DNA from: Caballeronia ptereochthonis
GTDB taxonomy: Bacteria; Pseudomonadota; Gammaproteobacteria; Burkholderiales; Burkholderiaceae
DNA length: 64,000 nucleotides
Assembly: GCF_001545075.1 (NCBI RefSeq)
Contig: NZ_FCOB02000006.1
Coordinates: forward strand, 186,001-250,000
Reading direction: 5' to 3'
Part shown: piece after piece, positions 39,360 through 47,704 of the stretch
How the letters are laid out: each line of letters starts with the position of its first letter
How positions within the stretch are numbered: the first letter of the stretch is position 1
The notes under the pieces: model-generated
The model's database searches: none
What the model was told of the DNA's origin: nothing
What the model saw: the letters and a program-made list of their open reading frames with translations, nothing else
Translations under genes and position numbers: made by a program

Positions 39360-40364
39360 TTACGATGCGATCGCTTCCACGGCCTCGCGCAGATGACTGC
39401 GCGCCTCGTCGAAAATCGACAGGTCGCCCGTTGCGAGCCGGCGACTGTCCGACAGCACGCGGCGCCATCCCCGCGCGCCCGCGACACCACGATACAGTCC
39501 GAGCGCATGCCGCGTCACCGCACCGAGATACGTGCCGCGCGCAAGTTCGGCACGCGCATACCCGATGAGCCCCGCTTCGATCTCCTCGCGCGAGGGAATC
39601 GGCGTATCGGCGCCGTAGAAGCGCGTATCGACGCCCGCGAGCACGTACGGGTTGTGATAAGCCTCGCGGCCGAGCATCACGCCGTCGACGTGTTTCAGAT
39701 GCTCCTCGACTTCATCGAGCGTCTTGATGCCGCCGTTGATCGAAATTTCCAGATGGGGGAAATCGCGCTTCAGCCGATAGGCGTACTCGTACTTGAGCGG
39801 CGGAATCTCGCGATTCTCCTTCGGGCTCAATCCCTTCAGGATCGCGTTGCGCGCGTGGACGATGAACACTTCGCAACCCGCATCGGCTACCGTGCCGACG
39901 AAATCGCGCACGAACTCATAGTCCTCGACCTCATCCACGCCGATGCGATGCTTGACCGTCACTGGAATCGACACCGCGTCGCGCATCGCCTTCACGCAAT
40001 CCGCGACGAGCCGCGGCTCGTTCATCAGGCATGCGCCGAACGCGCCGCGCTGCACGCGCTCGGAGGGACATCCGCAATTCAGGTTGATCTCGTCGTAGCC
40101 CCATTGCTCGCCGAGCTTCGCGCTCCTCGCGAGATCGTCCGGCTCGCTGCCGCCCAGTTGCAGCGCGACGGGCGCCTCCGCAGGCGTGAACGCCAGATGG
40201 CGCGCGACGTCGCCGTAGAGCAGCGCGCCCGTCGTCACCATCTCGGTGTAAAGCCACGCGTGACGGGAAACGAGCCGGTGCAGGGACCGGCAATGGCGGT
40301 CGGTCCAGTCCATCATCGGTGCGACGGAAACTCGGCGGGGACTGATCTTCGGTACGGCTGACAT
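39360..40364 (-). CDS. dusA: tRNA-dihydrouridine(20/20a) synthase DusA
   Basis: FMN-dependent enzyme of 334 residues that reduces uridine to dihydrouridine in the tRNA D-loop. The N-terminus VSVAPMMDWTDRHCR is diagnostic of DusA. The catalytic cysteine lies in NLNCGCPSERVQRGAFGACLM near residues 92-112, and EISINGGI near 215-222 belongs to the FMN-binding barrel. The start was set at 40364 (MSAVPKISPRR); the longer frame upstream runs into the next gene. It lies beside tRNA-His, a functional coincidence of no clear meaning. Confidence 0.95.
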   Translation of the reverse strand: MSAVPKISPRRVSVAPMMDWTDRHCRSLHRLVSRHAWLYTEMVTTGALLYGDVARHLAFTPAEAPVALQLGGSEPDDLARSAKLGEQWGYDEINLNCGCPSERVQRGAFGACLMNEPRLVADCVKAMRDAVSIPVTVKHRIGVDEVEDYEFVRDFVGTVADAGCEVFIVHARNAILKGLSPKENREIPPLKYEYAYRLKRDFPHLEISINGGIKTLDEVEEHLKHVDGVMLGREAYHNPYVLAGVDTRFYGADTPIPSREEIEAGLIGYARAELARGTYLGAVTRHALGLYRGVAGARGWRRVLSDSRRLATGDLSIFDEARSHLREAVEAIAS

Positions 40365-40515
40365 GGGCGACGGCGGGCCCGCTTGGCACGAGCCGCTTGA
40401 ATATAAAGGCGAATCCGTAATTTTACCGCAGCGCGGCAGATCGGTCGCCCCGCGCGATCGCCGCCCCGGGCACGCGGCATGCACATCGAACGTCTCCCGC
40501 TCGCGGAGACCGATC

Positions 40516-40761
40516 ATGACCCGCCAACACCTCGCGACAGCCGCCCTTCTCCTCGCCGCCACATTCGCCGCGCACGCACAGGCCGCGCGCCCCGACGACA
40601 GCGCATCGATGGTCAAGCCGCCCAGCGCGCCCGGTGCGCCGTCCGCGAGCGCCACACGCCCCGACAACCCGGACAACATGCCGGTGAAGCGTCCGAATCT
40701 GCCGCAGAACAGCGATCGCATGCTGCATCACAGCCCGGCTAGCGACGCGATCGCGAAATAG
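40516..40761 (+). CDS. small exported hypothetical protein
   Basis: 81 residues with a Sec signal peptide (MTRQHLATAALLLAATFAAHAQA, cleavage near residue 23). The mature part is short, Pro-, Ser- and Asp-rich and probably unstructured (RPDNPDNMPVKRPNLPQNSD). Codon use is coding-like, and GAGACCG precedes the start. No family recognised. Confidence 0.6.
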   Translation: MTRQHLATAALLLAATFAAHAQAARPDDSASMVKPPSAPGAPSASATRPDNPDNMPVKRPNLPQNSDRMLHHSPASDAIAK

Positions 40762-40868
40762 CCTCGAACTCCGTCAGACCCGCTTGGAAGCTCGCGCGAC
40801 GCCACTATAATGGCGCTCGTCACGATAATCGGAGAGCACCGCGCCTCCGGCCTCAAGCGGTCTAGCCA

Positions 40869-41294
40869 ATGCAAAAAGTCATTCTGCCGTTCGTTTCTGG
40901 TTTCCTTGCCGCACTCTTCTTCCGCGAATCGACCCTGGCGCTCCTGCACGGCGCGGGGCTCATCGATCCGGCCGGTTTTTCGACGGCGCCCTTCCTGCCG
41001 CTCGGCATCCCCGAATTCATCGCCAACGCGCTCTGGAGCTCGGTCTTCGGCGTGCTGATGGCGTGGCTTCTGCGCGTCGCGCCCGACCGCGGCGCGCCCT
41101 GGATCGGCGCGCTCGTGTTCGGCGGCATCGTCCTGACGGCGGCGGGCGCATTCGTGATCGATCCGGCGCGCGGCATCTGGCCGAGCGGCAACATGCTGCC
41201 GCGACTCGCGCCCAGCTTGATCGCCAACGCGATCTGGGGCTGGGGCGCGCTCGTCTTCATGCGCGCCTTCATGGCGGGCAGCGAGTCCCGTTGA
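40869..41294 (+). CDS. hypothetical integral membrane protein
   Basis: 141 residues with four predicted membrane helices (VILPFVSGFLAALFF; FIANALWSSVFGVLMAWLL; WIGALVFGGIVLTAAGAFV; LIANAIWGWGALVFMRAF). Two of them share an IANA-W pattern (near residues 51-56 and 118-123), hinting at an internal duplication. No known transporter motif was recognised. Confidence 0.7.
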   Translation: MQKVILPFVSGFLAALFFRESTLALLHGAGLIDPAGFSTAPFLPLGIPEFIANALWSSVFGVLMAWLLRVAPDRGAPWIGALVFGGIVLTAAGAFVIDPARGIWPSGNMLPRLAPSLIANAIWGWGALVFMRAFMAGSESR

Positions 41295-41324
41295 TTCGGC
41301 GCTGATCCGAACCCCGAAGGAAAA

Positions 41325-41344
41325 AGCGGCCCAGGCGGGCCGCT
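41325..41344 (-). terminator. terminator after the CoA hydrolase gene
   Basis: AGCGGCCC and GGGCCGCT pair around a 4-nt loop. On the minus strand it is followed by TTTTTCC, so it ends the leftward TetR-hydrolase transcript 6 bp past the stop codon. Confidence 0.8.
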
Positions 41345-41350
41345 CTCGCA

Positions 41351-42460
41351 TCAGTCCTTCAAGAGCCGCAGCGGATGCGCTGCGGCCGTCCACGCGCTCT
41401 CGAACATACGATCGACATCGCCGGCGTCGACGTTTTCGGCGCGCGCGATCTTCCATTGCGGCTGATTGTCCTTGTCGACGATGCGCGCGCGGATGCCCTC
41501 CATCACATCGCCGCGCTCGAACACCGTGCGCGTGAGGTCGAGATCGCGGCGCAGCGTTTCGGCCATCGTCGAAAACTTCGCGCGATCGACCTGCTGCAGC
41601 GACACATCCACCGAAAGCGGCGAGCGTTCGCGCAACTCGGCGATCGTGCGCCGCGCCCAGTCGTTGCCGGCGTCCGCCTCGCGCTCGAGCGACGCCAGAA
41701 TCGCCGCGCCGTTGCCCGTCGCGAAGTGCTTGTCGATCATCGTGCGCGCGCCGGCGAGCGCGCTCATCTCGGGAATCGGCGAGACCTTGTACTTCGTGGC
41801 CTCGTTCTGCACGAAGCGCACGATCTCCACGCCATCGAGAAAACGCTGATGCCGCAGCGATTCGATGAGCCCCGGCAGCGCCTCGTCCTCGAGATAGGCG
41901 TCGGCCATGCGCGCGTAAAGCGCGTCGCTGGCGGCCATGCTTGTCCCCGTCGCCGCGAGATAGCGGCCGATCGCGCCCGGCGCGCGCGCGAGGAACCAGC
42001 TCACGCCGACATCGGGAAACAGCCCGATGCGGGTCTCGGGCATCGCCATCCTCGTCGACTGCGTGACGAGGCGCAATCCGCCCGTGTGATGCGCGCCCTG
42101 GGAAATGCCCATGCCGCCGCCCATCACGACGCCGTTCACCACGGCGATGTACGGCTTCGGAAACGTGAAAATGGCGTGGTTGAGCTTGTACTCGTCGGTG
42201 AAGAACGCGTCGATCGCGCCCCGCTCGCCGGCCTTCGCGGATTCGTACAGGAAGCGGATATCGCCGCCCGCGCAGAACGCGCGCACATGAGGGCTGTAGA
42301 CCACGACCGCGCGGATCGCCTGGTCGTGCCGCCATGCGCGCAATGCCTCGCTGATCGCGCGCAGCATCGGCGCGGTCAACGCGTTGAGTGCCTTCGGACG
42401 ATCGAGCGCAATGAAGCCGATGCCGTTGGCGGTGTCGATACGGATGTCTTCGGTGGTCAT
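41351..42460 (-). CDS. 3-hydroxyisobutyryl-CoA hydrolase / enoyl-CoA hydratase family protein
   Basis: Crotonase-fold enzyme of 369 residues of the ECH_2 class, longer than ordinary enoyl-CoA hydratases, as expected for 3-hydroxyisobutyryl-CoA hydrolase in valine breakdown. The oxyanion-hole stretch HVRAFCAGGDIRFLY and GVVMGGGMGIS are present, and the class-specific MPETRIGLFPDVGVSWFL lies near residues 140-157. The C-terminal helical extension (residues 260-369) is complete. Its start overlaps the TetR regulator's stop by 4 bp (ATGA), showing translational coupling and probable control by that regulator. Confidence 0.9.
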   Translation of the reverse strand: MTTEDIRIDTANGIGFIALDRPKALNALTAPMLRAISEALRAWRHDQAIRAVVVYSPHVRAFCAGGDIRFLYESAKAGERGAIDAFFTDEYKLNHAIFTFPKPYIAVVNGVVMGGGMGISQGAHHTGGLRLVTQSTRMAMPETRIGLFPDVGVSWFLARAPGAIGRYLAATGTSMAASDALYARMADAYLEDEALPGLIESLRHQRFLDGVEIVRFVQNEATKYKVSPIPEMSALAGARTMIDKHFATGNGAAILASLEREADAGNDWARRTIAELRERSPLSVDVSLQQVDRAKFSTMAETLRRDLDLTRTVFERGDVMEGIRARIVDKDNQPQWKIARAENVDAGDVDRMFESAWTAAAHPLRLLKD

Positions 42461-43182
42461 CGTGTTGAAGTGTCGGGTCGGTTCGCTGAGTTGCTTCGAG
42501 GTTCAGTTCCCCGAGGTTCGGTTCGGTTGGCCGGCGCGAACCACGCATCGAGCGACAACTCGACGAGCGTCGCGACCGGCGTCTCGGGCAGCGACGCGCT
42601 GTTCAGCTTGAGCGCGACGATGCCATGCAGATTCGCCCACAGTCCTTCCGCGCAGGCTGTCGGCGCGGCGTGCGGCGGCAGCCGGTCGGCCGCGCGCAGT
42701 TCGACGAACGCGTCCGCGATCAGCAAGAGCGTCGCCGCGCCAGGCTCGGCCGTGCTGTCGCCCGCATCGGCGGCTGTCTCGGCAAGGCCTGCGGGTTCCA
42801 TGAACATCAGCCGATACGTCTCGGGCTCGGTCAGGCCGAATTCGACATACGCCCGCGCCATGGCGTTCAGGCGCGCGGCCGGATCCGCGATCGTCGTGTA
42901 CGCGAGAAACGTTTCGCGCAGGCGCGCGTGCCCTTCCATGCGCAAGGCCCGCGCGATCTCGCCGCGGCTCCGGAAATGCAGATAGAGCGCGGCGGGCGAG
43001 TAATCGATCGCCTCCGCCAGCTTCCTCATCGAGAGCGAGGCGAATCCCTCACGCTTCACGATTTCGCGCGAAACATCGAGTATGCGCTCACGCAGCGCCT
43101 GGCGCTGCTCGCGTCTTTGCTCGGTGCGCCGCTCTTGCAGTCCCATGCGAGGCATTGTCGGCACCGCTTCTTTCGAAGTCAA
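42457..43182 (-). CDS. TetR/AcrR-family transcriptional regulator
   Basis: 241 residues. The N-terminal helix-turn-helix reads IVKREGFASLSMRKLAEAIDYSP with the recognition helix ALYLHFRSRGEIARAL (about residues 37-75); the ligand domain follows (YRLMFMEPAG near 142-151). The last 25 residues are a low-complexity tail. It is coupled to the hydrolase gene by a 4-bp overlap, so it likely represses that gene and senses an acyl-CoA or related compound; the ligand is inference. Confidence 0.9.
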   Translation of the reverse strand: MTSKEAVPTMPRMGLQERRTEQRREQRQALRERILDVSREIVKREGFASLSMRKLAEAIDYSPAALYLHFRSRGEIARALRMEGHARLRETFLAYTTIADPAARLNAMARAYVEFGLTEPETYRLMFMEPAGLAETAADAGDSTAEPGAATLLLIADAFVELRAADRLPPHAAPTACAEGLWANLHGIVALKLNSASLPETPVATLVELSLDAWFAPANRTEPRGTEPRSNSANRPDTSTR

Positions 43183-43204
43183 TTCGCGGCCGCGCCGCGG
43201 CGGC

Positions 43205-43387
43205 TCAGACGATCATCTTGCCGTCGTCGTTCCGGCGCGATGGCCCGCTGTAGAGCGGCTCCTCCGAGTCGCCCAGCATGACGGAGGCAAACACGATGCA
43301 CAACGCAAGAATCAGCACACCGACGGCTGCCCAGATGAGCCATAGCGCATTGGACTCGATAAGTGAGTGAAGAAAGGAATGAAACAT
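43205..43387 (-). CDS. small membrane protein
   Basis: 60 residues with one central membrane helix (ALWLIWAAVGVLILALCIVF, residues 14-33) and a polar tail (GDSEEPLYSGPSRRNDD). It lies 22 bp after the start of the TetR gene on the same strand, ahead of it in direction of transcription. No family recognised. Confidence 0.6.
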   Translation of the reverse strand: MFHSFLHSLIESNALWLIWAAVGVLILALCIVFASVMLGDSEEPLYSGPSRRNDDGKMIV

Positions 43388-43615
43388 GACGACCCCGGGC
43401 GATTTTTATAATGGCTGCTCAAGGAAAGCGCATGCCGTTGAGCAAGTGGCGTGCCGAGCGAATCGCGTCGCGTGCGGCAAACACGAAGATGGTACTCCGT
43501 TGCGGGAAGGCGCGGAAGGACGCGCGATGCATGTCGCGCCGATAGTGCAGAACGGCGTGATGAAGCGCTTGCATCGCGCCATGCAAGCGCAGGCGTTCCG
43601 GCCGGCTCCGGTGCG
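43388..43615. other. intergenic stretch with a weak small-ORF candidate
   Basis: 228 bp. A 37-codon frame at 43432-43545 on the plus strand (MPLSKWRAERIASR...) follows an AAGGAAA site, but nothing else supports it, so it was not called. Confidence 0.3.
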
Positions 43616-43900
43616 TCAGACCGTGACGGGACCGGGCGGAAAGTGCCCGCTCTTCAGAAGCACCGGCATGCCGTTGGTCACGCGAAGATGCTCGCGCGCA
43701 ACCGCCTCGATGCGCGGGCGGCCCGCATCGAAGGCATTGATCCAGCCGGTGCTGTCGTAGGTCTGCGCGCCGAAATGATCTTCGAGCGCCTCGACCGATA
43801 TCGCGCACGGCACGCGCCGGCCGTCGACGAGCGCGGCGAACTCGATCGTCAGGTTGGAATCGCGGTAATCGGGCGCGTCCGGGAGGAATCGAATATCCAT
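43616..43900 (-). CDS. DUF1488 family protein
   Basis: 94 residues starting at 43900 (MDIRFLPDAPDYRDSNLTIEF), preceded by a weak ribosome-binding site. The small single-domain pattern ALVDGRRVPCAISVEALEDHFGA and AREHLRVTNGMPVLLKSGHF is that of DUF1488, a widespread family of unknown function with an RNA-binding-like beta fold. An upstream ATG at 43963 would add 21 basic residues and was not chosen. Confidence 0.8.
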   Translation of the reverse strand: MDIRFLPDAPDYRDSNLTIEFAALVDGRRVPCAISVEALEDHFGAQTYDSTGWINAFDAGRPRIEAVAREHLRVTNGMPVLLKSGHFPPGPVTV

Positions 43901-44105
43901 GATTGTCTCGTGGCTTGGGCGCGGCGGCCGCTTCGGAAGAACATCCGACCGGAACCGACGCAAAGACGTTCAAGCACGTTCAAGCGCTCCATTGCTCCAT
44001 TCGATGCGAAGCGCCGGCCCGGGCAGGAGTGAGCAAGCATTCGCATGAATCGATCCGGCGAATATGGTACCCGCGCTCGCGTCGCGCGGTCCAGCACCCT
44101 GCCCT

Positions 44106-44462
44106 TCACGCGGCGAGGACGGCCTCGTCGACATCCACGACCAGCAGCGAGCTCGCCAGCGGATCCGCGTAGTTGAAATCGAGGAGACGGCTCATTTCGC
44201 GGATGCGCTCGCATACCCGCTCCCGCTCTTCCCTGGAGAGACGGAGATACGCGTGCAGCACTTGTGCATCGAAGCGGTAATGCACGCCCCACGCGATGTT
44301 GCCGGGATGATTCGCCACGCCGCCCGTGCGCCAGCTCACGAAAAGCGAGGGCGCCGCATCGAGACCGATTTCCGCGACGTCCGCGCCACTTGGAAACAGG
44401 TCGATCAGGCAGTTCGCGACGTCGTACAGCACGGCGTGACGCAGATGAACGGGACGCATCAT
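44106..44462 (-). CDS. hypothetical protein
   Basis: 118 residues starting MMRPVHLRHAVLYDVANCLIDLFPSG. The start overlaps the stop of the preceding gene by 4 bp (ATGA). It is a soluble alpha/beta protein with charged helices (LSREERERVCERIREMSRLLDF). No known family was recognised. Confidence 0.65.
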   Translation of the reverse strand: MMRPVHLRHAVLYDVANCLIDLFPSGADVAEIGLDAAPSLFVSWRTGGVANHPGNIAWGVHYRFDAQVLHAYLRLSREERERVCERIREMSRLLDFNYADPLASSLLVVDVDEAVLAA

Positions 44463-44728
44463 GTGGCGTGCAGCAAGCGATCGATATACTCGCGCGCCGC
44501 CTGCTCCACGTGCGCCAGGGCTTCGTCTTCGGTCGCGAACCGCCGCTCGGGTCCGAGATCGACGAGCGCCTCGAAGCGATGCGCGTCGTCCGGACCGCCG
44601 CGCGCAAGACTCACCGATGCGACATAGATCGGCTGGGCGTCGCCGCCGCTCTCTCCATGTGACTGTACGAGCCGCGCCGAGGCGCTGATGTAATAGCCGC
44701 GATATGGCCCCGTGACTCTTTCCGCCAT
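44459..44728 (-). CDS. hypothetical protein
   Basis: 89 residues from 44728 (MAERVTGPYRGYYISASARL), directly after a strong AAGGGAGG ribosome-binding site. The chain shows a small alpha/beta layout with a beta hairpin (YYISASARLVQSHGESGG) and a C-terminal helix (EDEALAHVEQAAREYIDRLL). It is translationally coupled to the downstream 118-residue gene, so the two likely act together. Function unknown. Confidence 0.68.
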   Translation of the reverse strand: MAERVTGPYRGYYISASARLVQSHGESGGDAQPIYVASVSLARGGPDDAHRFEALVDLGPERRFATEDEALAHVEQAAREYIDRLLHAT

Positions 44729-45066
44729 GTGCTTACCTCCCTTTTGCGTGCCGCGCGCAGGAAGCGTTCTCGACACGCGTCAGGCAATTTCAACCGATAT
44801 TCCAGATGAATAAGGCGTGCAATCCGGAAATTAGTTCATTGCGTATGTTCCGCGGATGCGTCGCGCACGCGCGCGTGCTTCCAGCCTGTCGTCCGCAAGC
44901 AGCGCGCCCGCGCGGGCGGCTTTCGGCGCGAGTCACGCGCCTCGCGCGCCGCTAACAACCGCTTACGAGTCGCGTAAGCCGCGTATGGGACAATGCGAAT
45001 CTCAAAAGCGCCCGCCCTGTAAAAGGGTGAGCGGCGCGGATCGCCATTCGCTCTCACGAGGTAAAG
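44729..45066. other. intergenic region
   Basis: 338 bp between divergent small genes. No further ORF with a ribosome-binding site was supported. The first 90 bp (44770-44850) are AT-richer and probably carry the leftward promoter. Confidence 0.35.
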
Positions 45067-45468
45067 ATGAAGGAACACGGTCGGCGCATGCGCCGAATCT
45101 CCGCGCGCGCCGCGCATGCCGGCGCTTCACGGGACATGTCCCGGGCATCGCGCATGTCGTGGCTGCGTGCAGCCGCTCTGGGCGCGGCCGCGCTGGCCGT
45201 CGCGAGCCTGGGCGCGTGCGCGTCGTCGAACGATGCATCGCTCATCAATCTGCCCGACGGCCAGACGGGCTATGCCGTCAACTGCAGCGGCGCGGATGCC
45301 GGCTCGAGCTGGGCCAGCTGCTATGTGCTCGCGGGCAAGAAATGCGGCGCGACGGGCTACGACATCGTTTCGAAGGACAACGAGGAAGGCGGCCCGACCG
45401 GCGGCGGCATCACCAACGTGATCTCGGCGAACGTCAAGAACCGCTCGATGATCGTGCGCTGCAAGTAG
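45067..45468 (+). CDS. putative lipoprotein
   Basis: 133 residues. After a basic 30-residue leader comes a signal peptide (LRAAALGAAALAVASLGAC) with a lipobox cysteine near residue 51, so a later start (ATG near 45154) is possible. The mature domain of about 80 residues has an even cysteine pattern (VNCSG, ASCYVLAGKKCGATGYDIV, IVRCK), probably forming disulfides. The GYDIVS and RSMIVRC stretches recall small Burkholderia lipoproteins of unknown role. A GAGG site precedes the first ATG. Confidence 0.7.
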   Translation: MKEHGRRMRRISARAAHAGASRDMSRASRMSWLRAAALGAAALAVASLGACASSNDASLINLPDGQTGYAVNCSGADAGSSWASCYVLAGKKCGATGYDIVSKDNEEGGPTGGGITNVISANVKNRSMIVRCK

Positions 45469-45490
45469 GCACGCGCCGACGCGCCCGCCT

Positions 45491-45829
45491 TCAGTGCGCG
45501 CTCATCTTCGAGAACGCATTGAGCACCACCACGCCCGCGACGATGAGGCCCATGCCGAACATGGCGGGCAGATCGGGCGTCTGCTTGAAGAGCAGCGCGG
45601 CGACGAGCGTGATGAGCACGATACCGGCGCCCGACCACACGGCATACACGACGCCGACCGGCAACGCGCGCAGCGTCAGCGACAGCAGATAGAACGACAG
45701 CCCGTATCCGGCCACGACGATGGCCGCGGGAAGCGCGCGCGTGAAGCCATCGGAGGCGCGCAGCGCGGAGGTCGCGACGACTTCGGCGACGATCGCGATC
45801 GCGAGGAGCACATAAGCGGTTGAGCGCAT
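45491..45829 (-). CDS. small multidrug resistance (SMR) transporter
   Basis: 112-residue proton-coupled exporter with four membrane helices. The essential membrane glutamate is Glu16 (AIVAEVVATSAL), and the loop signature ALPVGVVYAVWSGAGIVLITLVA follows. The length is standard for SMR proteins (EmrE, QacE, SugE), which work as antiparallel dimers on cationic or guanidinium compounds. No guanidine riboswitch is visible upstream. It lies 42 bp downstream of the UPF0303 gene on the same strand. Confidence 0.93.
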   Translation of the reverse strand: MRSTAYVLLAIAIVAEVVATSALRASDGFTRALPAAIVVAGYGLSFYLLSLTLRALPVGVVYAVWSGAGIVLITLVAALLFKQTPDLPAMFGMGLIVAGVVVLNAFSKMSAH

Positions 45830-45871
45830 CGGCGTTGAGTCTCTCCTGATCTTGTTCGTTTGTCGGTTGCT

Positions 45872-46369
45872 TCAGTCGCGTCCGAGCGAGAGATTGCCGA
45901 AGTTCTCGCCGAGCACGGCGCAAAGAGCCTCGACCACCATCTGGTGATCGTCGCGCTGAGCGAGACCCGACACCGCGACGGAGCCGATCACGCCCGCGCC
46001 CGACACGCGCACGGGAAACGCGCCGCCATGCGTCGCGAACTCGGCGGGATCGAGGCTGAACTTCTCGGCGAGCGTCGTGCCCGCCTGCTGCAGCGTGAGG
46101 CCGAGCGCGTAGGAGCTGCGGCGAAAATGCTCGACGGTGCGCGACTTGCGTTCGATCCAGCGCGCGTTGTCAGGCGTGGTGCCGTCGAGCGCGGCATAGA
46201 AGAGCTTGCGCCCGAAGGTGCGCACGTCGATGACGACGGCGGCGTCGCGCGCCACCGCCATCTCGCGCAATTGCGAGCCGATCTGCCACGCTTGCTCGGC
46301 GTGAAACTGCGGGAACACGAGCGTGCGCTCCTGATGTGCGATGGCCTGCAGAACGTGTGGAATGTCCAT
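45872..46369 (-). CDS. UPF0303 / DUF336 (HbpS-like) family protein
   Basis: 165 residues. Members of this family (YBR137W, GlcG/HbpS fold) are small alpha/beta proteins that bind haem or act in chaperoning, with no settled enzymatic role. Characteristic stretches are VVIDVRTFGRKLFYAALDGTTPDN near residues 46-69, WIERKSRTVEHFRRSSYALG near 71-90, and HGGAFPVRV near 113-121. The gene is complete and probably co-transcribed with the SMR gene. It is the last chromosomal gene before the tRNA-linked island. Confidence 0.85.
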   Translation of the reverse strand: MDIPHVLQAIAHQERTLVFPQFHAEQAWQIGSQLREMAVARDAAVVIDVRTFGRKLFYAALDGTTPDNARWIERKSRTVEHFRRSSYALGLTLQQAGTTLAEKFSLDPAEFATHGGAFPVRVSGAGVIGSVAVSGLAQRDDHQMVVEALCAVLGENFGNLSLGRD

Positions 46370-46570
46370 GAGCGTGCGACTCCTGTTGCGTGCGTGAAAG
46401 AGGTATGGCGGGCCCGATCATGCGGGCGCGGCCTCACCGGGCCTTGCGATTTTGACATGCGCCTGCGATGCCGCAACATGCGGGTCGGCCATGAACCGGT
46501 GTAATTGCGACTTTGCGCGGCGGTGGCGCGAGCGCTCGGAGTGCATCGATGTCGCGCCGCGCAGAAAAGC

Positions 46571-46597
46571 AAAAAGCCCGGATTGACCGGGCTTTTT
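46571..46597 (-). terminator. former terminator of the initiator tRNA gene, left of the island
   Basis: AAAAAGCCCGG and its complement pair around ATTGA, followed by T-rich sequence on the minus strand. It lies 20 bp beyond the truncated tRNA copy at 46617, exactly where a tRNA terminator would be before the island inserted. Confidence 0.85.
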
Positions 46598-46615
46598 GAT
46601 GAGATGCTGGACGGG

Positions 46616-46666
<51 letters not shown>

Positions 46667-46755
46667 TCTTGCTTGTAGACGGTTGTTTCTGCATGTTGAT
46701 GTTGCCCGTTGTTGCTTGCGGGGATCACCCAATTCTGCCCAAATGAGCCATCGCC

Positions 46756-46975
46756 ATGCCGAAGACCAGTGCGCGCGTCACCATTGACCGCGACTTCATG
46801 CGTTCCCTAACGCCTTCGGGGACATTTACCGGCCTGTGCGTACACGTCACGGCTGCCGACTCCAGTGCGGTACAGCCTTCGCTTTCGCGAACCGGATAGC
46901 AAGTTTGGACGCAAGCGAATTGGCGTTTACCCGGTCATGTCCGCTGCCCAGGCGCGGGAAGCGGCGCGCTGCTAA
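46756..46975 (+). pseudogene. tyrosine-recombinase (phage integrase) N-terminal remnant, frameshifted
   Basis: The first frame reads MPKTSARVTIDRDFMRSL then FTGLCVHVTAADSS, and a shift of frame near 46866 continues with YSLRFREPDSKFGRKRIG followed by VYPVMSAAQAREAARC before a stop. This is the arm-type DNA-binding N-terminus (DUF4102-like) of tRNA-targeting integrases, matching the usual GLRLRV...YRYR...LGxYPxxSLAEAR pattern. Everything after it, including the catalytic R-H-R-Y domain, is missing. It explains how the island arrived and why it can no longer move by itself. Confidence 0.75.
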
Positions 46976-47144
46976 CGGGCCATCAATATTCGCGCATGCC
47001 TGCTTTCGCTTCTGGTTACTTCTCGCGCATACCGCTTATGCGTGGCTAAGCGTCAATCTCATCAACAAAAATTACGCAATTCAATTCCAATCAGCTTTCG
47101 AATCCGATACGTTCGTTATCCATAACAACAGTCAGGATAACGAC

Positions 47145-47400
47145 ATGGACAAGTCAGAAGTCGTTCATTGGGTGGCCACCATCGGTTCGACAACCGAGCG
47201 CGGCGGCCGAGTTTCGAAGGTATCAAGCGGCGCGGAATTCGACGGCTTCAAAGCCGCGCTTGTCGGCGATACCGTCACGTATGACGATGGAACCGAAGCC
47301 ACCATTCTTGACGGCTCAGGAAGCGGAGACGATTCCGGGGCTGTTCGAACCGGGATATGTACCGCCTTATGCCGCGGATTCTGGAGTGAACCATGCGTAA
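47145..47400 (+). pseudogene. PAAR-associated T6SS gene with internal deletion
   Basis: It starts well (MDKSEVVHWVATIGSTTERG, then FKAALVGDTVTYDDGTEATI), with a PAAR-like beta pattern to about 47320. Then the frame is lost: a different frame continues as AETIPGLFEPGYVPPYAADS and stops with NHA at 47400. The tail looks like the genuine C-terminus of the same protein class, so a deletion of some tens of codons has joined the two parts out of frame. The stop overlaps the start of the next PAAR gene, which suggests an original operon. Confidence 0.6.
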
Positions 47401-47704
47401 AGCTGCTGTGCGCCACGGCGATCCAACGACTACGCGGGGATGCGTTATCGCCTATTCATCGACCATCTTCGATGGCGGAAGGCAAGTTGCCCTTAGCGGT
47501 GACGAAGCCACCTGTGGAACGTGTAAAGGCGCTTTCAAGATATTCGGTACCGGCGACAGTATGACCGAGAAGACGCGCAGCGTTGTCGTTGAAGGCGACA
47601 GGGTTCTTTGTCCATGTGGCAAAAACCGAGTTATCGTCGGGAGTAATCCGGGTATCTTTCTAGAAGTTGACAGCGACAGAGATTGCGTGCGCTTTTGGTC
47701 GTAA
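47393..47704 (+). CDS. PAAR domain protein (T6SS spike tip)
   Basis: 103 residues. It opens MRKAAVRHGDPTTTRGCVIAY, and the PAAR repeats and cysteine pairs are clear (LSGDEATCGTCKGAF near residues 34-48; VVEGDRVLCPCGKNRVIVGSN near 65-85). PAAR proteins sharpen the VgrG spike of type VI secretion systems and carry effectors. No VgrG or T6SS structural gene lies in the window, so it would have to use a system encoded elsewhere. The last residues (RDCVRFWS) may be a fusion product of a deletion at the junction with the next gene. It overlaps that gene in TAATG. Confidence 0.8.
   Translation: MRKAAVRHGDPTTTRGCVIAYSSTIFDGGRQVALSGDEATCGTCKGAFKIFGTGDSMTEKTRSVVVEGDRVLCPCGKNRVIVGSNPGIFLEVDSDRDCVRFWS

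Noticed and set aside
43386..43760. 124-codon plus-strand frame (MTTPGDFYNG)
   Set aside because: It overlaps the DUF1488 gene antisense for half its length and has no supporting motif.
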